Of a stretch of DNA of 15,237 bases, positions 6,715 to 14,675 are shown one piece after another. The stretch's first letter is position 1. Each line of letters begins with the position of its first letter. Origin of the DNA: Melioribacter sp. (GTDB taxonomy: Bacteria > Bacteroidota > Ignavibacteria > Ignavibacteriales > Melioribacteraceae); contig JAENZU010000022.1 of assembly GCA_016841125.1 (NCBI GenBank), positions 1 to 15,237 on the forward strand, written 5' to 3'. The notes under the pieces were generated by a model. That model ran no database searches. It was not told the DNA's origin and was given only the letters and a program-made list of their open reading frames with translations. Both the position numbers and the translations under genes were made by a program.

Positions 6715-9700
6715 TTATTCAACAAGATATTCAATTGAGTTGAGCAGTATTTTCTTTGCAATAATATGATGAACACCTTCTCCTTTTCCTGTCATACCCG
6801 GAATCGAATAAAATACTATCTTACCTTTACCGGCGTTAACAGTAAAACCGGCAACTCCAATATTCGTGTCGTGGTCACGTCCGAATCCAATGAATGCGTC
6901 TATGTTTTCACCTTCTAGCATTAAACCGTCAGAACCGTTAACGGAAGCTTGATAATAACTTTTCATTGCCTGATTGACAGGAAGACCCTTCATCAGCGCG
7001 TGTTCTTTTACAAAGTACCATGCGCCCATCCATGAAGCTCGTACGCTTCCTACGTGTCCTATATAATTAATTATTCCGGTTTCACCTAACTTGTTTCCAT
7101 AAGCATCAGCGGCTTCCGGTCCGTCCGGCAGTAATATTGCGTTTGTCCCACTCTTTATTTTTTCTATCACATCATCGGTGAGATTGATCTGTGCTTCGTA
7201 CTTTTCCCAAGTCAGACCCGTTTTATCGGTATAGGGTTCACCTCCACAGTTTATTGCAATAACTTTATCACCAGCCTCAATTTTGATCGCGCTGAATTTG
7301 CCGTAGTTCACAGTTCTTTTAGGAATTGTGATCTTTACATTACCGTCGCTTGTTTCAGTCATAAATACTTTTTCTATTGCTGAATTTTTGCCGCCGGCTT
7401 CTTTATAAATATCAAAATTTTCTAAAACAGTTTTGCCATTTACGGCTACATCGAAAACTCTGGCTTCCGGTCCGCTTAAGGTAACCTCGGCAAATTTAAG
7501 TGTAACTTTTGCTATACCGCTTGGCAAGTCGGTAAATACATATTCCAAATTTTTATTGTAGCCCCAGCTTTCAGTCCAATACAATTCATCATCTTCGGTA
7601 TTTTTGATGTCCACAGGATCGACAATGGAACGCCATCCATAGAGAAGCTGCGATGAAACAATGATCAAATCATAATTTTGATTCGGATCATATTTCTCCG
7701 CGTTAATATTTGTAAAAGATGCGACTTGTTTAATTAACTCATAGTCATTACAAATTACACCAACATTTAATTCCCGGCCAAAATTATGATTTGTATTTAA
7801 CACAAGTAATTCTTCCCGAGTGGTAAAATTGGGAATTTCATCAATTTGTAATTCAATCGAGTAATAACCTTCAGTATTAAATTTCGGAAGTTCAACATTC
7901 TCATCAATTAAATAAACGAACTTGTTTTCAATTTTCTCCGGCACCGGAAATTCTTTAGCTAATAATTTCTGACCGGAGGAATTTTTTATTGAAAGTATTA
8001 ATTTTTTACCCGGAGCTTTGGAAGTTTCATTTATTAAATAAATATCAACGGAAGCATTATCCCCAGCTTCATAATTTAACGATGTAGTTTTAATTACGGG
8101 TCGGATCAATGCAAACCTTTCTTTAAGTAAATCCGGCTTCCCTTTGAACCCTCTTAAATTGTCAAGCAGACCCGAATGGTTTTCAATTGCCGTTGATTCC
8201 CATCCGCTGATAACAAGATAGTCATTTGCTTCGGCTAGTCTCGCCGTTTCAATTACTCTACCCCAAAAATCGTAGCATTTATCACCGATATTCAAAAACA
8301 AATCCTCGGCTGTCGGAAATGATTCTCTGAATTTCCATCTGTCTAAAAATTGATTATAAGATTTGAGTATTCTTTTGTGATCTGCCAAATCATAGCTTTC
8401 ACCACCGTTGGATTCAATTTCGCGAATCATACGGGCATGATTGTCAGGTACTGCAGCGCCAAGCATTTCGCCCCAAGTAACAATTTCCTTTTTATTAGCT
8501 GAGTGATGAGTAAAATCGTTTTTAGATTTATACATCTCATCTTTCCAAACTCCCGGACCGCCGACTGTATGCTGATCCCACCAGCCGGAGTATCCGTCTC
8601 CTTGGTCGTAGTAAACCGTTGTGTCGTAAGGCGCCATCCAAACTTGGTTGTTCGGTGGTATGCCGGATTTCAGCATGACAACCCTGCTTGGATCTTCTTC
8701 ATGCATTCGCCGTATCAAATGAAAGATTCTGGGATTGTTCAAATCCGGATTAATTTCATTTTGAATTGAGTACATTATTAGCGATGGATGACTGCGGTGA
8801 TCCTTTATCATTCTTATTAATTTTTCTTCCATATATTTTTCGGCAAATGTGGATGCAGTTCCATTTTTACCGCTAATATCAACTCTGCTTTTGGGTGATT
8901 CGGAATAGAGAGAGTATTCTTTACCGAGTGCACTTTGACCGCCGCCCGGCTCCATATATCTGAATAGCCCTAATCTGTCATGGGCATCCAATGCTTCTGT
9001 TTTACCAATGTTACGATGAAACTGGATGCAATTCATCCCAAATGATTTCGCTGCATTTACTTCCCGCTCAGCCAATGCCGGTGTTGGAAATAATCCGTTG
9101 AATCCCCAAAAGCCCCACGATATTGCTGATATTAAACGAATCCTCTTATCATTGAGCTTTAGAATTGCGTTTTCGCCTATACCATCAATAGTAAAAGATC
9201 TAAATCCGAATGTCTTGACGGAGCTTTCAAAAGCAGTCTTTGAATTGCTGAGTTTAATAGATGCCTTAATTTTGTAAAGGTTTGGATTTTCTAAATCCCA
9301 AAGTACAGCATCTTGATATCGAATTTCCTGCGTCATCTGATTATTAGATTCAGCATCAATTGAAAATTTTTTTTTCAATGTTATAACCGGTAAAGCGGGA
9401 TTTTCATTTTTATATATTTCAAAAATTAATTCGCCGTCTGCGGCACTACCGAGAGTGTTTTGTAAATCTAAATGTGCAATAATATTTTCGGGATCGGCTG
9501 TATTCGCTATCCAAAGATCATCGATATACACGGGTTCATGTGATGAGATTGTAATACCTCTATCCAATCCTCCGAAACCATGACCGAAATGGAATTCGTA
9601 CTTGCCCCAACCATGAAGTTTTGTGTCTAGCCAGTCCATTTGTCCGCCGGGATTGGTGATCCGGATAGCCAGAATATTTTTTTCACCCAGCATTGCCGCT

Positions 9701-10212
9701 TTGGTAATATCACAGTTAAAAGCAGTTTCCGTAATTATGTTGTATCCAACGAGCGTTTCATTAAGATATACTTCAGCTATCAATCTTGCGGCTCTTATAT
9801 TTAGGAAAATTAATTTACCTCTGAAACTCTGCGGTATTTCAATTTCTTTCCACCACCAAGAAACTCCTTTGTAGTTCCCGTTTTTTACGAGTGTATCCGA
9901 CTTTTCAAAGTAATATTCATTTTCATAATTTCGTAAACCAAACTCTCCCCAATAATGCTGCTCCACTGTTGACGGAAGAGAAATACTTTTGCTGATGTTG
10001 GTGTTCAATATTTCCCAGCCGCCTGTCGGCGGGTTAACGGGTAAGTCAGCAATAATAAATTCTCCGGGTAAAAATAGATCATCAGTTTCCCACTCCGCCG
10101 AGGTGTCCGGCCATAAATTCCAATTGTTATCTTCTATCATTATTGGTTCCTGCGCATTTGAATTATGTAAAAATAATAGAATGAATGCTGAAAATAATAT
10201 CTGTTTTAACAT
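6715..10212 (-). CDS. Exported GH2-type glycoside hydrolase with malectin-like and GATase-like C-terminal domains
   Basis: The start is taken at the ATG at 10212, giving 1165 residues. It begins with a clear signal peptide (MLKQILFSAFILLFLHNSNAQ) preceded by AAAGAGAAATT; an in-frame ATG at 10260 would add 16 polar residues. Domains, numbered from this start: GH2 jelly-roll sugar-binding about 65-225, Ig-like about 225-345, TIM barrel about 350-705. Glu486 in SIQNEINPD is the likely acid/base and Glu582 in VTWGEMLG the likely nucleophile; Glu672 in SGWEST is an alternative. A beta linker follows, then a Rossmann/GATase-like half starting at LNVGVICNDYELI (about 815). A malectin-like module (about 860-990, with FAEV, RVFDVAVNGK and INCGGEPYTD) comes next, and the GATase-like half resumes to the end (GSVRASWMGAWY). 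It probably acts in the periplasm or outside the cell. Substrate is unknown: beta-glucuronide, beta-galactoside and beta-mannoside are all possible for GH2. Confidence 0.88.
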   Translation of the reverse strand: MLKQILFSAFILLFLHNSNAQEPIMIEDNNWNLWPDTSAEWETDDLFLPGEFIIADLPVNPPTGGWEILNTNISKSISLPSTVEQHYWGEFGLRNYENEYYFEKSDTLVKNGNYKGVSWWWKEIEIPQSFRGKLIFLNIRAARLIAEVYLNETLVGYNIITETAFNCDITKAAMLGEKNILAIRITNPGGQMDWLDTKLHGWGKYEFHFGHGFGGLDRGITISSHEPVYIDDLWIANTADPENIIAHLDLQNTLGSAADGELIFEIYKNENPALPVITLKKKFSIDAESNNQMTQEIRYQDAVLWDLENPNLYKIKASIKLSNSKTAFESSVKTFGFRSFTIDGIGENAILKLNDKRIRLISAISWGFWGFNGLFPTPALAEREVNAAKSFGMNCIQFHRNIGKTEALDAHDRLGLFRYMEPGGGQSALGKEYSLYSESPKSRVDISGKNGTASTFAEKYMEEKLIRMIKDHRSHPSLIMYSIQNEINPDLNNPRIFHLIRRMHEEDPSRVVMLKSGIPPNNQVWMAPYDTTVYYDQGDGYSGWWDQHTVGGPGVWKDEMYKSKNDFTHHSANKKEIVTWGEMLGAAVPDNHARMIREIESNGGESYDLADHKRILKSYNQFLDRWKFRESFPTAEDLFLNIGDKCYDFWGRVIETARLAEANDYLVISGWESTAIENHSGLLDNLRGFKGKPDLLKERFALIRPVIKTTSLNYEAGDNASVDIYLINETSKAPGKKLILSIKNSSGQKLLAKEFPVPEKIENKFVYLIDENVELPKFNTEGYYSIELQIDEIPNFTTREELLVLNTNHNFGRELNVGVICNDYELIKQVASFTNINAEKYDPNQNYDLIIVSSQLLYGWRSIVDPVDIKNTEDDELYWTESWGYNKNLEYVFTDLPSGIAKVTLKFAEVTLSGPEARVFDVAVNGKTVLENFDIYKEAGGKNSAIEKVFMTETSDGNVKITIPKRTVNYGKFSAIKIEAGDKVIAINCGGEPYTDKTGLTWEKYEAQINLTDDVIEKIKSGTNAILLPDGPEAADAYGNKLGETGIINYIGHVGSVRASWMGAWYFVKEHALMKGLPVNQAMKSYYQASVNGSDGLMLEGENIDAFIGFGRDHDTNIGVAGFTVNAGKGKIVFYSIPGMTGKGEGVHHIIAKKILLNSIEYLVE

Positions 10213-10309
10213 AATTTCTCTTTTATAAATCGTTTGTTGATAAAGATTTATTCGACACAATAGGATTACTTAGCTTAAAATAGGGCAAAGCCGAAAACAA
10301 ACTCTTGAT
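10213..10309 (-). other. Intergenic spacer between GH38 and GH2 genes
   Basis: These 97 bp separate the GH38 stop from the GH2 start. This is the only sizeable gap inside the minus-strand block. It is AT-rich and could hold a secondary promoter, but I see no convincing -35/-10 pair, no copy of the operator found at 14517, and no stable hairpin followed by a T-run. The ribosome-binding site of the GH2 gene (AAAGAGAAATT) lies at its left end. Confidence 0.5.
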
Positions 10310-12697
10310 CTATTTTTCGGTGATAAGATCAACCTCACTAATTTCGTTCGATCGTGTGATCCGAAATGTTTTAATTTCAAGTGCACTCAATTCAAATGAA
10401 TGATTTAAATCCCATAGCGAAAATTTAGCAGCACCAGCGATACCCGATGATTCCTGAATTCTGATTAGAATGTCTTCACTGTTTTCTGATCTCTTAACAG
10501 CAAGAAGTCTTATGCTTGGAGGAGCAATTTTTATTCTAACATCAGAAAGGTTTTCGCCGATCGGTAAATGCGAATAAACAGCCGGAGGATTATTAATTAA
10601 ATCGGCAAGCCCGTTTATTTTAGATTTCACCTCAGCTAAAGTGCCGGGAATTATTAGGAATCGGAAATCATGAACACCCTGATCCGATCGATTTAAATAT
10701 TTCGAATTGTCAAATTTTAAACCTTGCTCGTGGCAGTAAACCGGGCTCCTCAATGCAGACAGCCTTATCTCACCATCTTTACTATCAAAGCCGTGGGTGC
10801 CGTTATTAATAATTCCAAGAGCCAAGTCTTTCCTATCAATTATTCCATGTGTGATCATCCATCTACTGTGAACCTGTTCAGAACCGTCGGCTTCGCGCTC
10901 AATAATGCCCCCCGGAATTTCACAAATTATTTTTCCGGAAACGAGCTTTGTTGGGATTGAAAATTTTAATCTGTTCGGTTCATTCCAATGAACTCGGGCT
11001 TTAATTTCTACAAACGAAAACTCGGAATAAATAATGTACTGCAGAATAATTCTGCTATTGTTATAACTACAAGTTGTCTCAACTATTTTGCGGATGCTCC
11101 CTTCTTCAATTACAGAACTGTTTACCACTTGAAATTCACCGATGACATTTCTGTATTCCCAAATATCGGTACCCCAAGAATCGCCGTTATCTTCAACAAC
11201 CAAAGGTTTGAATAAAGGACCATTTAAAAAATTAAAATCATTGATTGCAATTTTGTCAATCATAGAGGAGTTGTTAAATCTAATATTCAGGTTAGATTGA
11301 AAATCACGGATTTCCTTTTCGCCTTTAATTGCTTCAACATAATAATGATAGGCGCCTGCACCATTGAAGATATCGGTAAAGCATATTTTTCTCCGCCAAT
11401 GATTAAAGGGTAATTTTGCTTCCGGCCATTCTTCCTGGCATTCTATTTCCTTACCGTCAATTCTAAATAATCTCACATGCCATTTCCCCTCCCATTTGGG
11501 GCGGTGTGAGATCATGAATTCACACTCAATTGGGATTTTACTTTTATAAGGAGTGGTATTTAAAACAGTAATTGGAAGGTAGAGTTTTTGATTGTTGCCG
11601 TTGCTAAAATCTATTGCAGCTTGTAGTTTTATTTTGCGGGATTCATTGCACACTTTTCCGTATAAATCTAATGCATCTTTTTCAGCTGGTTCGGTGCATG
11701 TGCCGGGCAGTATATCATGAAAATCATTAAAAAGGTGATCGTGCCAAATAGATTTAATTTTAGAATTATCCAACCTATCATTGAGTCGCCACCAGCTAAG
11801 AGTTTCGAACATTTCTGCCTGAGTAACTTCCGAATAACTTTTTAACTCGGTTCTTTTAATCCTTGATAGTGAAGTGTAGCAGCCGGTAAAAACTCTCTGC
11901 AGTCCACCCTGATAAATTGGAAGGTCATTCTCAAATTTTGAAAAAGATTCATAAAGCATTTCGGTTGAACTGTGAATCAAATTTACTCGTGTTTCTTTTT
12001 TTATTAATTCTTCAATTATCAAAAGGTCCTCGTTAGTAGCACCGCCTCCGTGATCTCCTATTCCCCAAAAGACAGGCACGTCACGGTTGAGTGCTAAAGC
12101 CAGCTTTATTCCTTCTTCAATCCTCTGCTGTAAATTTTCAAATTCGGTGTGATAAAGACCGACCTCAATTCGGTAGCTCATTATTTCCGAACCATCAACA
12201 CCTCTCCATTTATAAAGGTCGGCTGGAAGAGTTAAATCATTTTTTTGCGGACGCATGTGGACATACATTTTATAGCCGGCTTTTTTTAATATTTGGGGTA
12301 GACCGCCGCTGTGTCCAAATGAATCAAAATTATATGCCGTCTTTGGAGTTACACTAAAATATTTTTTGAAAAATATTTGTCCTTCAAGAATGTGTCTAAT
12401 TATAGATTCAGTTTGCGGGATATTTAAATCAGGCTGAAGATACCAACCGCCGCTGATTTGCCATTTATTCAATTTCACTAAAGTTTGAATTTCACGGAAT
12501 AGTTTTGGGTCGTATTTTCTAACCCAATCATAAAGAATAGCTTCATTGTGGTTAAATATGAAATCATCGAACTGATTTAACAAATCCACAGCTACTCTAA
12601 AAGTAGATAATGCTTCTGCGCATCCCTCTTCCCACTGCCATTGCCAAACGGGATCGAGATGAGCGTTGCAAATTAAATGAACCGTTGGTTTATTCAT
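10310..12697 (-). CDS. GH38 alpha-mannosidase, cytoplasmic
   Basis: This 795-residue GH38 retaining, metal-dependent alpha-mannosidase starts at MNKPTVHLICNAHLDPVW. His13 and Asp15 in HLDPVW, Asp125 in YNFDSFGHSGG and His327 in NDFHDILPGT form the expected zinc site, and Asp125 is also the expected nucleophile. GIGDHGGGATNED (212-224) is the GH38 glycine-rich loop. The N-terminal catalytic domain (about 1-270) is followed by the helical middle domain (about 270-380) and C-terminal beta domains. There is no signal peptide, so it should act on imported manno-oligosaccharides or mannosides in the cytoplasm. The start lies 5 bp after the symporter stop, and the ribosome-binding site AGAAGGT overlaps the end of that gene, so the two are cotranscribed. 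The mannose it frees is a plausible substrate for the lyxose/mannose isomerase at 374. Confidence 0.95.
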   Translation of the reverse strand: MNKPTVHLICNAHLDPVWQWQWEEGCAEALSTFRVAVDLLNQFDDFIFNHNEAILYDWVRKYDPKLFREIQTLVKLNKWQISGGWYLQPDLNIPQTESIIRHILEGQIFFKKYFSVTPKTAYNFDSFGHSGGLPQILKKAGYKMYVHMRPQKNDLTLPADLYKWRGVDGSEIMSYRIEVGLYHTEFENLQQRIEEGIKLALALNRDVPVFWGIGDHGGGATNEDLLIIEELIKKETRVNLIHSSTEMLYESFSKFENDLPIYQGGLQRVFTGCYTSLSRIKRTELKSYSEVTQAEMFETLSWWRLNDRLDNSKIKSIWHDHLFNDFHDILPGTCTEPAEKDALDLYGKVCNESRKIKLQAAIDFSNGNNQKLYLPITVLNTTPYKSKIPIECEFMISHRPKWEGKWHVRLFRIDGKEIECQEEWPEAKLPFNHWRRKICFTDIFNGAGAYHYYVEAIKGEKEIRDFQSNLNIRFNNSSMIDKIAINDFNFLNGPLFKPLVVEDNGDSWGTDIWEYRNVIGEFQVVNSSVIEEGSIRKIVETTCSYNNSRIILQYIIYSEFSFVEIKARVHWNEPNRLKFSIPTKLVSGKIICEIPGGIIEREADGSEQVHSRWMITHGIIDRKDLALGIINNGTHGFDSKDGEIRLSALRSPVYCHEQGLKFDNSKYLNRSDQGVHDFRFLIIPGTLAEVKSKINGLADLINNPPAVYSHLPIGENLSDVRIKIAPPSIRLLAVKRSENSEDILIRIQESSGIAGAAKFSLWDLNHSFELSALEIKTFRITRSNEISEVDLITEK

Positions 12698-12702
12698 ATT
12701 TA

Positions 12703-14463
12703 TTAACCTTCTTCTCTTGCGGGTAAGTTTTTATACCAGGTAAAGTAAAGGATAATTCCCAATATAATTATTATAGCAGACCAAATATAAACTTCGTTCC
12801 ATTTTCTTAAGAAAGCGTAAAAGGGGACAAGCGCAAATGAAAGTTGGAATAGCGCAGTGAGCAAACCGTTAAGCATATCTATCTGCGGCATTTTATCATT
12901 TGCAGGTACAAGCCCTCGCTTAACTGACTCTAATTTTACCGGCTTCCAGAAACCGAATGGTCTGATACGGCTGTAGAAATCCACAAGAATGTCAATATCT
13001 GTCGGTTGAAAATAAAACCCGACAATTAAACAAATTATCAAACTCGAAAATGTATCAACCGCTAATGTTTCAGCCGCTCCCCATTCGGGGAAAATCAATT
13101 TTTGGAGCAGAATAAAAACAGCGGTTAACCCCATTCCCCAAACAAATGCTTTTGCGCTAAAACGCCACCAATGCCAGCGCATTGTTGCCGGTACAAGTAT
13201 CATAGTTACAATCACAAATATCATTATCTCCCAAGCGGAAATGATGCTGTCGAAAGCAAGACTGAAAATAAACGCAAATATTAGTGCGAATAAAGAAGCA
13301 GCCTGCCCAAGTCGAACCAATTTTTTTTCGGGCATTTTTTTTGCAAAATATCTTTTTAGGAAATCGTTTACTACCACCGAGCTGGTAACATTGATCATCG
13401 CATCAAGTGTTGACATTAAAGCTGCGAGTAAAACAGCCATAAACAAACCCTTAATTCCAACCGGGAGATTTGTCAAAACGAGCGGCATTATTTTCTCGGC
13501 ATCAAAATCAGCATCTGCGCCAATGTAGTAAAACCCCAAAACCAAAAAAGCACAGCCAATTATCCATCTAAGTGTATAACCGACAGTCCACATACCTCCG
13601 GCAAGTGCTGCATCGCGGGCGCTTCTTGCTGTTAAGAAAAATTGGAAATCCCAAACATTTGGTCCGGCGAGTACTCTAAATATCAGCCAGGAAAATCCTG
13701 CCAGCATCAGCGGACCGAAAAAGTAAAAATGGTGATATCCCTCCGGAGTATTTTGTAAGTATGTCGGCCATAATTCCCAAGTAAGTTTTAGCGAACTCCA
13801 GTCGGAAACCTGAGTTGCAGATAAGTTTGCGCCGGCACCGTTTTGAAAAACAATCACCGTTAGAATAACGGCTCCAATTGCTATAAGTACAGTTTGAAGC
13901 ATATCGGTGAGGATTACACCAAAGAAGCCGGCGAGTGTAACATAAATACCAACAATAGAGAAAACTATTAGTGTTGCCTGCCATCTCTCGAGCGGGAGAA
14001 ATTCCTCGGCAAATTTTCCGATGCCCACCGCAATATACATTAAGTTGAAAATCATTAAGACCAACAGAAAAATTGCAGCCGCAATTCTTGCTTTTTCCGC
14101 ATCTTTATTATCGCCGAATCTTGTCTGGTTCCATTCGGCAAATGTCATTACACCCGAACGTCTGATCCACTTTGCCTGGAATGCCATATAAAATGCGATG
14201 ATGAACCAACCCCAAAAAATATGGGTCATCCAAATCCCTTTCAGTCCAAGAAAAAATAATGCTCCAACCATTGCCATCGTTCCGCCGATATCAATATAGC
14301 TTGAACAGCCGGAGAGACCTAGCATCCACCAGGGCACATTTCTACCCGCAAGGTAATATCCGTCCAAATGGGCGGTGGCTTTTTTCTGAACCCAGAAACC
14401 AATGATGGCTACTAAAATGAGATAACCGAAAATGATGATTAAATCGCTGGACTCTAAATTCAT
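12703..14463 (-). CDS. Sodium:solute symporter (SSS family), probable sugar/glycoside importer
   Basis: This 586-residue inner-membrane protein of the SSS family (relatives include SGLT, NIS and PutP) has about 13-14 hydrophobic helices. Marks are an N-terminal helix followed by YYLAGRNVPWWMLGLSGCSSYIDIGGT (36-62), the VLAGPNVWDFQFFLTARSARDAALAG region (264-289), and LLAALMSTLDAMINVTSSVVVNDF (345-368). The last carries the Ser/Thr-rich stretch that helps form the sodium site in this family. A typical GAGGAA ribosome-binding site precedes the ATG. It is the first gene of the minus-strand operon, directly downstream of the operator at 14517, and only 5 bp from the GH38 gene. The substrate is probably a monosaccharide or small glycoside released by the exported GH2 enzyme. 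The family call is certain; the substrate is inferred only from context. Confidence 0.94.
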   Translation of the reverse strand: MNLESSDLIIIFGYLILVAIIGFWVQKKATAHLDGYYLAGRNVPWWMLGLSGCSSYIDIGGTMAMVGALFFLGLKGIWMTHIFWGWFIIAFYMAFQAKWIRRSGVMTFAEWNQTRFGDNKDAEKARIAAAIFLLVLMIFNLMYIAVGIGKFAEEFLPLERWQATLIVFSIVGIYVTLAGFFGVILTDMLQTVLIAIGAVILTVIVFQNGAGANLSATQVSDWSSLKLTWELWPTYLQNTPEGYHHFYFFGPLMLAGFSWLIFRVLAGPNVWDFQFFLTARSARDAALAGGMWTVGYTLRWIIGCAFLVLGFYYIGADADFDAEKIMPLVLTNLPVGIKGLFMAVLLAALMSTLDAMINVTSSVVVNDFLKRYFAKKMPEKKLVRLGQAASLFALIFAFIFSLAFDSIISAWEIMIFVIVTMILVPATMRWHWWRFSAKAFVWGMGLTAVFILLQKLIFPEWGAAETLAVDTFSSLIICLIVGFYFQPTDIDILVDFYSRIRPFGFWKPVKLESVKRGLVPANDKMPQIDMLNGLLTALFQLSFALVPFYAFLRKWNEVYIWSAIIIILGIILYFTWYKNLPAREEG

Positions 14464-14516
14464 TTGAAGTTCCTCATGAGAAACTGTTGAAAAAGCAGAA
14501 AATTTTATTATATTTA

Positions 14517-14530
14517 TGTTAACGTTAACA
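14517..14530. promoter_or_regulatory. LacI/CcpA-type operator TGTTAACGTTAACA
   Basis: This is a perfect 14-bp inverted repeat with a central CG, the hallmark of LacI-family operators. It also fits the cre consensus TGWNANCGNTNWCA at every position. It begins immediately downstream of a candidate -10 on the minus strand, overlapping the expected transcription start, which is a classic repression position. The regulator gene is not in the window. A local sugar-specific LacI-family repressor is as likely as a global CcpA-like protein. Confidence 0.85.
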
Positions 14531-14559
14531 ATAATAATAAAAGTGATTCTGATTCACAA
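14531..14559 (-). promoter_or_regulatory. Candidate sigma70-like promoter of the symporter-GH38-GH2 operon
   Basis: Reading the minus strand, TTGTGA (14559-14554) is followed after 17 bases by TATTAT (14536-14531), and the palindromic operator begins at the next base. Spacing and position suit a promoter repressed by a LacI-family protein. An alternative -10, a perfect TATAAT at 14512-14507, lies just past the operator; in that case the operator would sit in the promoter spacer, but no good -35 matches it. If the host is a Bacteroidota member with its divergent promoter consensus, this assignment is weaker. Confidence 0.45.
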
Positions 14560-14675
14560 GATTTGCAAGTAATATTTTATTAAGATTTGTTAAAAATAGA
14601 AGATGGTTTGCCTTTTGATGTTGCCGGCAGAAAAATTAAGTGGATAATTAGTTTTCAAAATATATAAGGTGATTC

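Larger units (their letters stand above)
14464..14675. promoter_or_regulatory. Divergent intergenic control region
   Basis: This 212-bp AT-rich spacer lies between the divergent symporter operon (-) and the partial gene at 14676 (+). It contains the 14-bp palindromic operator, a candidate promoter for the symporter operon, and good ribosome-binding sites at both ends (GAGGAA on the minus strand, AAGGTG on the plus strand). It could coordinate both units, but the operator sits much nearer the symporter: 53 bp from that start versus 145 bp from the other. I do not see an equally convincing plus-strand promoter. Confidence 0.75.

Noticed and set aside
6936..6945. Palindrome CCGTTAACGG as a second LacI-type operator
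   Set aside because: It lies deep inside the GH2 coding sequence, lacks the TG..CA ends and central CG of the 14517 site, and a 10-bp palindrome in coding DNA is unremarkable.
10213..10260. Upstream ATG at 10260 as the start of the GH2 gene
   Set aside because: It would place 16 polar and basic residues before a textbook signal peptide. The ATG at 10212 has a purine-rich ribosome-binding site.
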